43,700 nt of DNA. Origin: a virus. The translations under genes were made by a program, and so were the position numbers. Each line of letters starts with the position of its first letter. The stretch's first letter is position 1. This document shows, piece by piece, positions 15,992 through 23,214 of the stretch. The notes beneath the pieces were generated by a model. The model did not search any database, was not told where the DNA came from, and saw nothing but the letters and a program-made list of their open reading frames with translations. The stretch spans positions 1 through 43,700 of the IMG/VR virus record IMGVR_UViG_3300027896_000079; one strand, written 5' to 3'.

Positions 15992-16223
15992 GGCTCTTAA
16001 TATAAATTCTACCTTCTTTAAAAAATGGAAGCAATTTTTTTCCTTCCGTAAATTCTGAAATGGAGTGAACCTCAAAAACTCCTGAGTAAAAAGTTTCAAT
16101 CAGATATTGAATTCCGATTTTCTTCCTGCCATGAACATGAAAATCATCCATAGTTGCTTTTTTGAATCCTTTAGGTAAGGTTTCGAAGTATGGAAGATTA
16201 AACCTGTCTATTTTTGGTTCCAT
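15978..16223 (-). CDS. unknown small protein
   Basis: Unrecognised 81-residue protein from the ATG at 16223 (MEPKIDRFNLPYFETL). An in-frame TTG at 16256 would add 11 residues. It has no membrane segment or known motif. It is the first gene after the inverted-repeat region and overlaps the kinase-like gene. Confidence 0.55.
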   Translation of the reverse strand: MEPKIDRFNLPYFETLPKGFKKATMDDFHVHGRKKIGIQYLIETFYSGVFEVHSISEFTEGKKLLPFFKEGRIYIKSHENK

Positions 16224-16256
16224 AAAAAAAAATATTTTTGCATTTCCCAAAGCCAA

Positions 16257-16427
16257 AAACCCATCCCAACATCCCTACATCCCTACATCAAACTACACTT
16301 CCCTACGCTTCCCAACACTATTTTTAATATTAACTATTTGATTTTTAGTATTATAATATTTTGTAGGGATGTAGGGATGGTTTTTCATGATTTTTTTGAG
16401 ATTTGTGATTTTTTTTATTTTTTTAGA
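16257..16427. other. noncoding region with 18-bp inverted repeat; candidate replication origin
   Basis: CATCCCTACATCCCTACA at 16270-16287 is a perfect inverted copy of 16362-16379, with a 74-base, very AT-rich stretch between. Each arm is itself two 9-base iterons, and further CCCTAC copies follow the left arm (near 16301-16320). The region lies just after the helicase gene and holds no ORF. Iterons plus an AT-rich segment next to a replication gene fit an origin. A long-range terminator or regulator site is the alternative. Confidence 0.5.
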
Positions 16428-18551
16428 TTAGAATGGCAAATCGTCAGATTTTTCAATCCTTTCATCTGAATTATTGTCAGGTGTGATTTCTTCCGGTACC
16501 CGGTCAAGGTTCACCTGTTTTCCTAAAATATCATAGTCAAAACAATAACAAGAGGTAATTCCATCCTTAAACCGGTGGGAATTTTTATAACCAATGTAAG
16601 CCGGATGATGCTTTATGTAATGCATCAAACTCACCAGGTCAACCCCATTCGTGCCGGTTTGCTTACGATGGGCCTCCATATATAGCGGATGTACTTTACC
16701 GAACCGGATAAAAAGCACACTTTTTGGGTTTGGAAAGGAAAGTCTCTGCCGGTTTTCGTTCTTTAAAGTACAATCGAGATCCATTACCGATGAAATTTTA
16801 AAATCAGAGGCTTCTGTTATCAGTTTCTGGTCAAGCAGGAACTCAACCATATTCCAGAAGCTCGCCAGGGCCTCTGAACTTGAAATTTGAACCGATAACT
16901 CAGAAATCATTGATTTTGACAATTCATAAATCTTCTCATAAGAAAAATTAAACTCGAGTGGCGCCGTGGATCCGAGGATGATCTTGACCGGGGCCAGAAT
17001 GGATGAAAAGTTGCGCACCAACCTTTCATCAAAGGATCTGTTTTCACTGATCATCTCCCCCTTTATCGTTTCCATAATATCTGAAAACACCATTCCGTAA
17101 GATTTGTCTACAAGATCCCGGCACATAATAATATCTCCGATCATGGAACTGAGACCCTGTAATTCAAGTTTCTTCAATTCGTCGTATTTGGCCATCTCTT
17201 CCGGGGTATATTTCTTCTTCTCGAATGATAAGAGGATGGATCGGGTAAAAAGGGCATTATCGTCCCGGGTGGGAAGATATTGCCCGGAGATGATGCAGGA
17301 TGAATTCACCTTTGTAATCTCAGTCCGGCTATCCTTGGTCATTTTACCCTTTTCATGGCCCATTCCATCATAAGCGCTCTTGAGCGACTGGAACCTTCTC
17401 TCATCGGTGTTATTTGTATATTCATCGAACCATACCGTTGCATTCTTAACCCTTGAAAGCCTGCGGAAGAATCCGACTTGGGTACCGGAATTCAAATTAA
17501 ATGCCGGCAGATTGTTGAAAAAGATGTTTGAAAGAGACCAGGCCAACTGACTTTTGCCAGATTGTTTTTCTCCAAAGAGAAACAGATGAGGGAATATCTT
17601 ATATTTCTCATAAATCAGATCACGGAAAACAGATGCTATAACAAAGGCAATGGCAATGATGGCCTTTTCACCGTAAACATCGATCATCAACTTGGTCCAA
17701 TCACCAAAATTCACCGGAGAAGGTTGCCAGATGAAATACCTGTCGTTCTCATATTCATCATCATCTTCACGAACATCATTATAAACGATACTGAAGGCCG
17801 GCGAGAAATATTTATTTTTCTTATGCTCGGTAATACCGAACCGATCAACCGGTTGCCATTTACCATTAAATATCCCATTGGCGAAAGCGAAGAATCCCTC
17901 GCGTTGCCATCCAAGTGTTTTCAATTCGTTACAAACCGGGAATTCATTGCTGATATTCTCGAGGATCTTCATGAAGTGAACTTTGGTTCCAAAGAAGATA
18001 TAATTGCCCTCTCCATAAACAGATTGCTGAAATTGTTCTATCGATACAAAACTCTTCGAGGGAACATCGAGGATCCTTTTGAATCCATGTTCGTTTTCTA
18101 TTTCTATCAACCGTTTGTTATCAGTTTTTGAATATATGTGGAAAAGCGGCCGAAGGATAAAATTTGAAGCCCGGAAAAGGCCATCCTTTGTAATAAAAAA
18201 GTATTTTCCTTTGTGGGAAAAGAACCCCATTCGCCTGGCTAACTTCTGATCAATGTCTTCCGGAAGTTCGATCTCGTCGATTACCATTTCGTCGGTTTTC
18301 AATGATTTTCGGAGAGATTTGAGTTTATCCTGGAAGATCTTCTTCGTGATCTTATATTTTTTTCCCAATGCCGTGATATCGATCTCTTCCTGAACCTGGT
18401 CTTCCAATTTGATAAACATCTCACAGATCTGGTTAATAGCCTCTCCCCTTTTGGTCAGATTATCACCGGCCTCTACGAGCAACTTCTCGGCCGTGATCAT
18501 CAGCATTTCTTCATCAATTAATTCAACTGAAGGGAGATCTATTTCAGGCAT
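16428..18551 (-). CDS. replicative ATPase/helicase-like protein
   Basis: A 707-residue AAA+-type protein, probably the phage replicative helicase or primase-helicase. Walker A GEKQSGKS at 327-334 and Walker B TVWFDEY at 372-378 are followed by a sensor-like SSCIISGQYLPTRDDNALFTRS segment with an Arg. The N-terminal ~320 residues contain no zinc finger or obvious primase site. The middle of the protein resembles DUF927-type or superfamily 3 helicases of mobile elements. It is the longest gene of the early leftward operon. The last residues are acidic (DERIEKSDDLPF), a tail often seen on DNA-binding phage proteins. Confidence 0.8.
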   Translation of the reverse strand: MPEIDLPSVELIDEEMLMITAEKLLVEAGDNLTKRGEAINQICEMFIKLEDQVQEEIDITALGKKYKITKKIFQDKLKSLRKSLKTDEMVIDEIELPEDIDQKLARRMGFFSHKGKYFFITKDGLFRASNFILRPLFHIYSKTDNKRLIEIENEHGFKRILDVPSKSFVSIEQFQQSVYGEGNYIFFGTKVHFMKILENISNEFPVCNELKTLGWQREGFFAFANGIFNGKWQPVDRFGITEHKKNKYFSPAFSIVYNDVREDDDEYENDRYFIWQPSPVNFGDWTKLMIDVYGEKAIIAIAFVIASVFRDLIYEKYKIFPHLFLFGEKQSGKSQLAWSLSNIFFNNLPAFNLNSGTQVGFFRRLSRVKNATVWFDEYTNNTDERRFQSLKSAYDGMGHEKGKMTKDSRTEITKVNSSCIISGQYLPTRDDNALFTRSILLSFEKKKYTPEEMAKYDELKKLELQGLSSMIGDIIMCRDLVDKSYGMVFSDIMETIKGEMISENRSFDERLVRNFSSILAPVKIILGSTAPLEFNFSYEKIYELSKSMISELSVQISSSEALASFWNMVEFLLDQKLITEASDFKISSVMDLDCTLKNENRQRLSFPNPKSVLFIRFGKVHPLYMEAHRKQTGTNGVDLVSLMHYIKHHPAYIGYKNSHRFKDGITSCYCFDYDILGKQVNLDRVPEEITPDNNSDERIEKSDDLPF

Positions 18552-18552
18552 T

Positions 18553-18939
18553 TTAAGGAGTATTATTGGGATGGCGGATTTCTTTATTACCTTCCAAAAT
18601 GAGCTTATTTATTTTATCAGTATATTCCTGCAGCCGACCAGATAGAATTAATTGCCTGGTCATTTCATAGGGCGCAAGTCTTTTTTCCAATTCTGCCGTA
18701 TAAGATCTCAGGAAGGTATTTTCCTGCCCAAGAAGCCGGTTCCTATCAATAATGAATTGAAGATCCTGGGTATATTGCCAGGCATAAAGCATGATCTCGG
18801 CAACATGGGACCAAAATTTATAACTTTCAGTTTCACCATTCTTCGCTTTTAACTTTGCCAGGATATCATTAATATCGGCAAGTTTGTTAAGAATGAGGTC
18901 CGGGGCATCCTCATAGAGACTATGATTAGTATCGTCCAT
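18553..18939 (-). CDS. unknown coiled-coil protein upstream of the helicase
   Basis: A 128-residue protein from the ATG at 18939. A TTG at 18954 would overlap the upstream stop. It is helical throughout with heptad-like spacing (residues ~65-110), suggesting a coiled coil. No catalytic motif. It ends two bases before the helicase start, so it may be a helicase loader or partner, inferred from position only. Confidence 0.65.
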   Translation of the reverse strand: MDDTNHSLYEDAPDLILNKLADINDILAKLKAKNGETESYKFWSHVAEIMLYAWQYTQDLQFIIDRNRLLGQENTFLRSYTAELEKRLAPYEMTRQLILSGRLQEYTDKINKLILEGNKEIRHPNNTP

Positions 18940-18950
18940 TTGATAATCTT

Positions 18951-19154
18951 TCAATCAATATATCCTGTAATTTTCAAAGAAGAAGGTTCACAAAGAATAG
19001 GCATAGTATTGATAGCGGTACCGGCATGCTTAAACCCCACCAGTTCTTCCTCAATAAGATAAACCGGGACCTTCCCGTTCACCAGACCCTTCTTATTGTA
19101 TGTCCGGCCTTTCTTTCCGTTTTTTGTTATCACCAACTTCCCCGGGTTTTTCAT
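18951..19154 (-). CDS. small conserved-type phage protein
   Basis: A 67-residue basic protein with KNGKKGRTYNKKGLVNGKV, a pattern seen in small proteins of Bacteroidota phages next to replication genes. Its ATG overlaps the upstream stop. Function unknown. Confidence 0.65.
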   Translation of the reverse strand: MKNPGKLVITKNGKKGRTYNKKGLVNGKVPVYLIEEELVGFKHAGTAINTMPILCEPSSLKITGYID

Positions 19155-19546
19155 TCTGTCTCCTCCAGTTGAAGTTCTGCGATTCTTGAAACCGGTTCTT
19201 TATCATTCTTTCGGAAAAGACAGAAAACCAATTGTTGTTTTTCCCAATCAATCTTTGAATTTTTATACATTGTTTTGATGATATTCCGGCATTCGGTGGC
19301 TGGGTAACCAGTATCAAGGCCGGCTACAAATTCATTTATTTGATCGAGCCTATAATATTTGAAATCAATAAGGGTAGCATAGCAGAAAAATACATCCTGT
19401 TTATTCTTCCGAATGCAGATCTCATAAGTTTTGAATTGGACAAATCGTTGGTCATTCCTCAACCGGAGGGTGGTGAAATATTTCCCGGCCAGTTTATTAT
19501 TCCAATTAAATGAGAAAACAATCTTATCGGGATTTGAGTTCATCAT
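19151..19546 (-). CDS. conserved-type early phage protein, function unknown
   Basis: A 131-residue protein from the ATG at 19546. It begins with NPDKIVFSFNWNNKLAGKYF and continues with NEFVAGLDTGYPATECR and MYKNSKIDWEKQQLVF. I recognise this pattern as one recurring in Bacteroidota phage and mobile-element early operons, but I know no function for it. It overlaps its neighbours on both sides, which supports the operon. Confidence 0.7.
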   Translation of the reverse strand: MMNSNPDKIVFSFNWNNKLAGKYFTTLRLRNDQRFVQFKTYEICIRKNKQDVFFCYATLIDFKYYRLDQINEFVAGLDTGYPATECRNIIKTMYKNSKIDWEKQQLVFCLFRKNDKEPVSRIAELQLEETE

Positions 19547-19748
19547 CAATTGCTTTTATTAATTCCTGAATTAAAAAAAGAGGATGATAAATACCATTAG
19601 AAGCATTATCTAATTGAATCTGTGTTATCTGATCAATAATTTCATCAGGTGTGTCAATCGTAAAAGATTTAATTTTTTCTTTAAGAATTTTTAATGAAAT
19701 CCTGATAAGATTCAAATTGACAGTTGAAAAATTTGTAAATGATTTCAT
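19524..19748 (-). CDS. unknown small helical protein
   Basis: A 74-residue, largely helical protein (IRISLKILKEKIKSF, then LFLIQELIKAIDDELKSR). Its end overlaps the next gene's start by 23 bases and its start overlaps the previous stop by 4. Function unknown. Confidence 0.6.
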   Translation of the reverse strand: MKSFTNFSTVNLNLIRISLKILKEKIKSFTIDTPDEIIDQITQIQLDNASNGIYHPLFLIQELIKAIDDELKSR

Positions 19749-19993
19749 GATAGGTCCTGATTTATATCAGACTGGTTTGATTTTGAAGAAAGGGTCCGGC
19801 TCATTTCACGAAGCCGGATTGCCCTTTCTTTACTTTTTTCGAAAATTCTCATTTCTTGATCATCCTTGGTGGGTGATCGGCAAAGGATCTCAATGGCCTG
19901 ATTTTCTTCCGGTAAACTCGGTTGGAGTAATACCGGTTCATTTTTTGAAAGAACCTGGCCAAATAGATCTAATTGTTTGGATTTTGGATGCAT
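19745..19993 (-). CDS. unknown small charged protein
   Basis: An 82-residue hydrophilic protein with a KQLDLFGQ segment near the N-terminus, similar to a clamp- or polymerase-binding peptide (QLxLF), then a Glu/Lys/Arg-rich helix. If the QLDLF element binds the host sliding clamp, the protein could recruit replication factors. This is an inference from the motif only. Confidence 0.55.
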   Translation of the reverse strand: MHPKSKQLDLFGQVLSKNEPVLLQPSLPEENQAIEILCRSPTKDDQEMRIFEKSKERAIRLREMSRTLSSKSNQSDINQDLS

Positions 19994-19997
19994 TATT

Positions 19998-20558
19998 TTA
20001 AATTATGCCATGTGAAGTTGCATATACAGAAATACCGGTTTTAGTAAAGCAACCAATTTTATGAGCAATAGTGGTGCATTCACGATTGACCGTGTGCGTT
20101 GAAATGTGAAGGTTGGAGGCTATTTCTTTATTAGTTTTATCAGTGCAAATTTCCTGCATGAGCCTAGTTTCATGAACCGTTAACTTTCCGTTTTTAACAT
20201 TCGGAAGTTTGCAAACTAATCCATGGCCAGGACAACTATCTCGATGGCCACAATCCCAATATTCTCTATGGATGATTCCTCCATTATCCGCGATATCAGC
20301 ATTTTTGTCAAATTCCCCAAAGTTGCATATTGCAAATTGGTGAAGTTGATCGATGGGATCAGTTATTCCCATGGCCTTAATCCCGATCATTGCCCTTAGA
20401 TCATTCTCAAGCAAAGCGCGAAGGACTCCCGCAACATCTAATGTGATTTCATTCCAGTTATGCATTTTCCCGTCGCTGATATAATGAACTTCACCATTTG
20501 TTGAAAAAAATTCAACCGAATCATTAAGAAATCCGGGAGGAGTGTTGTCTTTTTCCAT
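19998..20558 (-). CDS. LuxR/GerE-type transcriptional regulator
   Basis: A 186-residue protein with a C-terminal helix-turn-helix of the LuxR class (LTVHETRLMQEICTDKTNKEIASNLHISTHTVNRE at about residues 125-160; key residues E, T, I and the recognition helix STHTVNRE). The middle has CGHRDSCPGHGLVC, four cysteines and two histidines that could bind zinc. No response-regulator receiver domain. It lies in the early operon between a tRNA and replication genes. It is a good candidate for the activator of the phage-type promoters, but that is inference. Confidence 0.8.
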   Translation of the reverse strand: MEKDNTPPGFLNDSVEFFSTNGEVHYISDGKMHNWNEITLDVAGVLRALLENDLRAMIGIKAMGITDPIDQLHQFAICNFGEFDKNADIADNGGIIHREYWDCGHRDSCPGHGLVCKLPNVKNGKLTVHETRLMQEICTDKTNKEIASNLHISTHTVNRECTTIAHKIGCFTKTGISVYATSHGII

Positions 20559-20587
20559 TTGATTTGATTTTATTTGTTCAATTTTTG

Positions 20588-20679
20588 TAGCGCCGGCAAG
20601 GATCGGACTTGCGCTCTCCAGGTTATGAAAGTAACTTACGAAAAATTGCCCTGGCGTGTTACCTCTGCACTACGGCGCA
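20588..20679 (-). tRNA. tRNA-like gene with CAU anticodon loop and a 20-base insertion
   Basis: Read leftward: acceptor GCGCCG (20678-20673) pairs with CGGCGC near the end; TA at 8-9; D arm GTG/CAC with A14, GG and A21; anticodon stem CCAGG (20654-20650) with CCTGG (20622-20618); variable loop AGAGC; T arm GCAAG/CTTGC with a 7-base loop. The loop between the anticodon-stem arms is 27 bases instead of 7. Its last seven, TTCATAA (20629-20623), form a normal loop with anticodon CAU, preceded by an extra 20 bases (20649-20630). Position 1 would be a U-U mismatch and no CCA is encoded. Intron-bearing tRNA, decayed tRNA, or a non-decoding tRNA mimic are all open. Confidence 0.6.
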
Positions 20680-20683
20680 ATTA

Positions 20684-20926
20684 TTAAAGCGCTGCCACGC
20701 GCTTTTTTTCTTTTTCTTTTTCCGATTTCAATTCTTCAGCATATAACAATGCTTCCTCGATGATGACAGTATTGTATTTCTTATCATCAGGATCTAATAC
20801 CTGGTAGATATAAGCAATGGAAAACACAAATTGATGTTTAGAAAAAATTCGCTGCTTGAGAATCTTCGCGAAGCCTATAGGTAAAGAATCACGTAATTTC
20901 TTTAATGATTTTTTATCAAGAGCCAT
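20684..20926 (-). CDS. small early protein, possible Cro-like regulator
   Basis: An 80-residue basic protein, the first gene behind the early leftward promoter and divergent from the repressor-like gene. It begins MALDKKSLKKLRDSLPIGFAKIL and ends in an Lys/Glu-rich tail. Position suggests a Cro-type role, but no helix-turn-helix is obvious. ATG at 20926 gives a leader of about 57 bases. Confidence 0.6.
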   Translation of the reverse strand: MALDKKSLKKLRDSLPIGFAKILKQRIFSKHQFVFSIAYIYQVLDPDDKKYNTVIIEEALLYAEELKSEKEKEKKRVAAL

Positions 20927-21066
20927 AGTGATATATTGGTATTTACTTTAGTTTGTATATTGTATTATATTTGTTTATTAATTGTTTACAAATATATGGT
21001 ATATTTTCATTTTGTCAATAGTAAATATTCATTATTGGTATAATTTATTTTCATTATAAATATACA
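20927..21066. promoter_or_regulatory. divergent control region between early operon and repressor-like gene
   Basis: 140 very AT-rich bases between divergent genes. Related elements occur at 20935 (TTGGTATTTACT), 20998 (GGTATATTTTCATT) and 21035 (TTGGTATAATTTATTTTC), and ATATACAAT near the repressor start is the inverse of a TATTGTAT on the left. These may be operators. The leftward promoter is listed separately. A rightward TATATTTG lies at 20966-20973 but lacks a TTG at the right distance. Confidence 0.55.
20989..21018 (-). promoter_or_regulatory. early leftward promoter, host type
   Basis: Read leftward: TTG at 21018-21016, 19 bases, TATATTTG at 20996-20989, an exact match to the Bacteroidota housekeeping consensus TTG-N19/20-TAnnTTTG. 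It would drive the small gene at 20926, the tRNA, the LuxR-type regulator and the replication genes. Confidence 0.8.
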
Positions 21067-21432
21067 ATGCTGGATTACAAGACAATAGCCAAAACAATTC
21101 AGAATAAAAATTATTCGCTGAAATACTTTATTCCCCGTGTAACCGAAATGACGGTTCAGGGTTTTAAACTTGCTTTGAAGAAAAAAATATTAAAGGTTAA
21201 GACGCTCGAAGAAATTAGCAAAGCACTCGATTTAAAGATGAGTTATTGGTGGGAGAATGATGATCCTGGAAATATAATGAATGAAGCCCAGGGAAGTTAT
21301 ACTTCATCATTAAAAAAGGAAATCGAGGGACTTGCTTCCGAACATAAAAAGGACCAGGAAACAATTGGGCATTTGAATAAATATATTTCAACTCTTGAGG
21401 AGAAAATAGCCAAAAAGACTAAAACTGATTGA
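21067..21432 (+). CDS. probable repressor: HTH plus coiled coil
   Basis: A 121-residue protein with an N-terminal segment like a phage Cro/CI-type helix-turn-helix (DYKTIAKTIQNKNYSLKYF ... MTVQGFKLALKKK ... LEEISKALDLKMSYW, residues 3-60) and a C-terminal coiled coil at ~78-118 likely for dimerisation. It is transcribed away from the early operon across a 140-bp control region, the usual place for a phage repressor. No peptidase domain, so it is not a LexA/CI-type self-cleaving protein. Identification as repressor is inference from fold and position. Confidence 0.75.
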   Translation: MLDYKTIAKTIQNKNYSLKYFIPRVTEMTVQGFKLALKKKILKVKTLEEISKALDLKMSYWWENDDPGNIMNEAQGSYTSSLKKEIEGLASEHKKDQETIGHLNKYISTLEEKIAKKTKTD

Positions 21433-21682
21433 TTATCTTGAAATTAACTTTAAATAAAAACATCAAGTAAACTGTATGCATTTTATTTTCATAACTGATT
21501 TCCCTTCTGGTGTTTAATATATTCCCATGCTTACAGTAATACGGCCTGTATGATTATTTTGCACCCTTCTTATTCATAATCAATTAAGGTTTCGCATACT
21601 ATTAATTATAGGACAAATACCAAATTTTAACATCTTGTTAATCAACAACATACATATTTCAAAAAACATGCTAAATTTGTAC
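21433..21682. other. intergenic region with a -7 box and a small inverted repeat
   Basis: I see no gene in these 250 bases. At 21635-21648 TTGTT and AACAA flank AATC, a possible operator. TAAATTTG at 21672-21679 is a good -7 box, with the ATG at 21683 three bases later, but no TTG lies 19-20 bases upstream. Confidence 0.45.
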
Positions 21683-22204
21683 ATGATGAAAAAAATTAAA
21701 CTCAATCAAGTGAAAAAGCCAGATAAATCAAGCATTTATATCAATGCACAACGGTATACTCTGAGTCTTGGAAATGGGGCAAAGCTCTCATATACAAATA
21801 AAAGAGCATTCAACTCGGCCGTGTTCCATATCAATGAAGATCTGACCGGGATCCTTTATCAGATTAACGATGCATTCGTCTTATGCTTTACCGAATACCG
21901 TCGTTTGTGGTTTTATCTTGAAAATCAACATTTTCGTACTTTACATAAATCTGATGAGTTTAATGTTGAGCTTACCAGACTATTCAATCTCCTGTCCGAT
22001 CGTAATGGTTGGGCCAACGGAAATTATTTTGCCTTCAAATATTTTTATATGATAATTGATAATCTGGTTGGTTGGCTGGATAGCCTGATTGATTTACGGC
22101 ACAAAAAGAAACAGTATGTTGAAATGAGGTTGTTGCAGCGAAAGCAAATGGAAATTTCCGCCATCAGGAATACCCTGGAAAATGTTGGGAAAAACCAGGA
22201 ATAA
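21683..22204 (+). CDS. unknown protein
   Basis: A 173-residue protein from the ATG at 21683. The frame extends to a TTG at 21635, but the -7 box at 21672-21679 lies inside that extension. It begins MMKKIKLNQVKKPDKSSIY, has a hydrophobic middle stretch (NYFAFKYFYMIIDNLVGWLD, about 125-144) and a basic C-terminal helix. I do not recognise it. It follows the repressor-like gene and is convergent with the membrane-gene block at 22217. Confidence 0.7.
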   Translation: MMKKIKLNQVKKPDKSSIYINAQRYTLSLGNGAKLSYTNKRAFNSAVFHINEDLTGILYQINDAFVLCFTEYRRLWFYLENQHFRTLHKSDEFNVELTRLFNLLSDRNGWANGNYFAFKYFYMIIDNLVGWLDSLIDLRHKKKQYVEMRLLQRKQMEISAIRNTLENVGKNQE

Positions 22205-22216
22205 ATATCCGGAAGG

Positions 22217-22519
22217 TTAATCCGAATCCACCGGTTCCATCTTCTTCTTCAAAGCCACCAGATAACTTTCGGGAACCTTTATTAGCCACCGGAACGAAAG
22301 TGTGTTCATGTCGCTGATATCCGGATCGTAATTATATCCTGCCCGGGTGAGCTCTTCGCATAGATCCTCCTTCATGATTACAATGGTTGGATTGAATGCC
22401 TGGATGGCATCAAAGATCTCATTGGTGGAAAACGAAAGGTTTGATTCTTCGGAGTTGGTGGCCGGAGGAAATTTCTCCTTAAAACTTGTGAGAACTGTTA
22501 AAAGATTTTCCATAATCAT
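22217..22519 (-). CDS. unknown acidic protein
   Basis: A 100-residue acidic protein from the ATG at 22519. The frame from 22522 begins at a TTG and an ATG at 22513 is an alternative. No membrane segment or known motif. It follows a terminator at 22525-22549, so it may have its own promoter or be read through. The start seems reasonable, but I cannot assign a role. Confidence 0.55.
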   Translation of the reverse strand: MIMENLLTVLTSFKEKFPPATNSEESNLSFSTNEIFDAIQAFNPTIVIMKEDLCEELTRAGYNYDPDISDMNTLSFRWLIKVPESYLVALKKKMEPVDSD

Positions 22520-22524
22520 CAATT

Positions 22525-22549
22525 AAAAAAGACGGCCCGGTGAGCCATC
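22525..22549 (-). terminator. terminator after the two-span membrane protein gene
   Basis: Read leftward: GATGGC, 7-base loop, GCCGTC, then six T. A 6-bp stem with one G-U pair, placed 34 bases after the gene ending at 22583. Confidence 0.75.
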
Positions 22550-22582
22550 TACAATATTAAAGAATGATTATTTTGGATAGTT

Positions 22583-23119
22583 TTATAAAAATTGCGTGTT
22601 GGTTTTAATAGCATCCAAAATCTCTTCAAGAGTTTTTCCATCCGGGCATATCTTTCCGAAAAGATTAAAGTAATCACTTCTTGTTTTAATTAATAGGTCA
22701 AAAGATTTTGGGGTTTCGGATTGAATAAGAACAGGTGTTGTGGCGTTCAGTCCTTTTTCTTCTTGAAACTTTTGCCATGCTTTACTTCCAGTTGCAGCGG
22801 CAACAAGCAATAAGATGATGTAGGTGGGTATGCCGGGTAAACTCTTTATATTATCCCTGAATTCCAAAGGTGATAGTATCGGTTTCTCGGTAGTAATTTG
22901 TACCAATATGCCATCCTTTGGAGTAATAGTGGTTTCCTTAATGGTTTGTGTCATGAGTTTGGACATATCCTTTATTTGGATATTCGTCATATACCACGAT
23001 GCAAAGAGTAGAATCATTGCACCACCCAACAGGATAAAGAAACCTTTCCTGTTTGCCGATTTTGCAATCATACCATTAGGTTGAAGTTCCTGCAAAAATC
23101 CTATATCTGCTTTTCTCAT
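22583..23119 (-). CDS. two-span membrane protein
   Basis: A 178-residue protein with two clear hydrophobic helices at about 26-45 (FFILLGGAMILLFASWYM) and 97-112 (IPTYIILLLVAAATG), separated by a loop of ~50 residues, and a soluble C-terminus. It lies at the end of the tail module, next to the exported sialidase-like gene, and could work in host entry, lysis or superinfection control. No family recognised. Confidence 0.75.
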   Translation of the reverse strand: MRKADIGFLQELQPNGMIAKSANRKGFFILLGGAMILLFASWYMTNIQIKDMSKLMTQTIKETTITPKDGILVQITTEKPILSPLEFRDNIKSLPGIPTYIILLLVAAATGSKAWQKFQEEKGLNATTPVLIQSETPKSFDLLIKTRSDYFNLFGKICPDGKTLEEILDAIKTNTQFL

Positions 23120-23214
23120 GGCTTTTGTTTTTTGATGGAATTTATAATATTGTCAATCATTTGTTATTCACAAATTTATTTATTCGACCAATAAAATTTG
23201 CTTTTTAATTGTCA

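Noticed and set aside
15992-16099. N-terminal extension of the kinase-like gene to 16099
   Set aside because: It would overlap the upstream gene for more than 100 bases. The ATG at 15991 gives a 14-base overlap.
23171-23178. A leftward TAAATTTG upstream of the two-span membrane gene
   Set aside because: The only TTG near it is 10 bases upstream, not 19-20, so it is not a convincing promoter.
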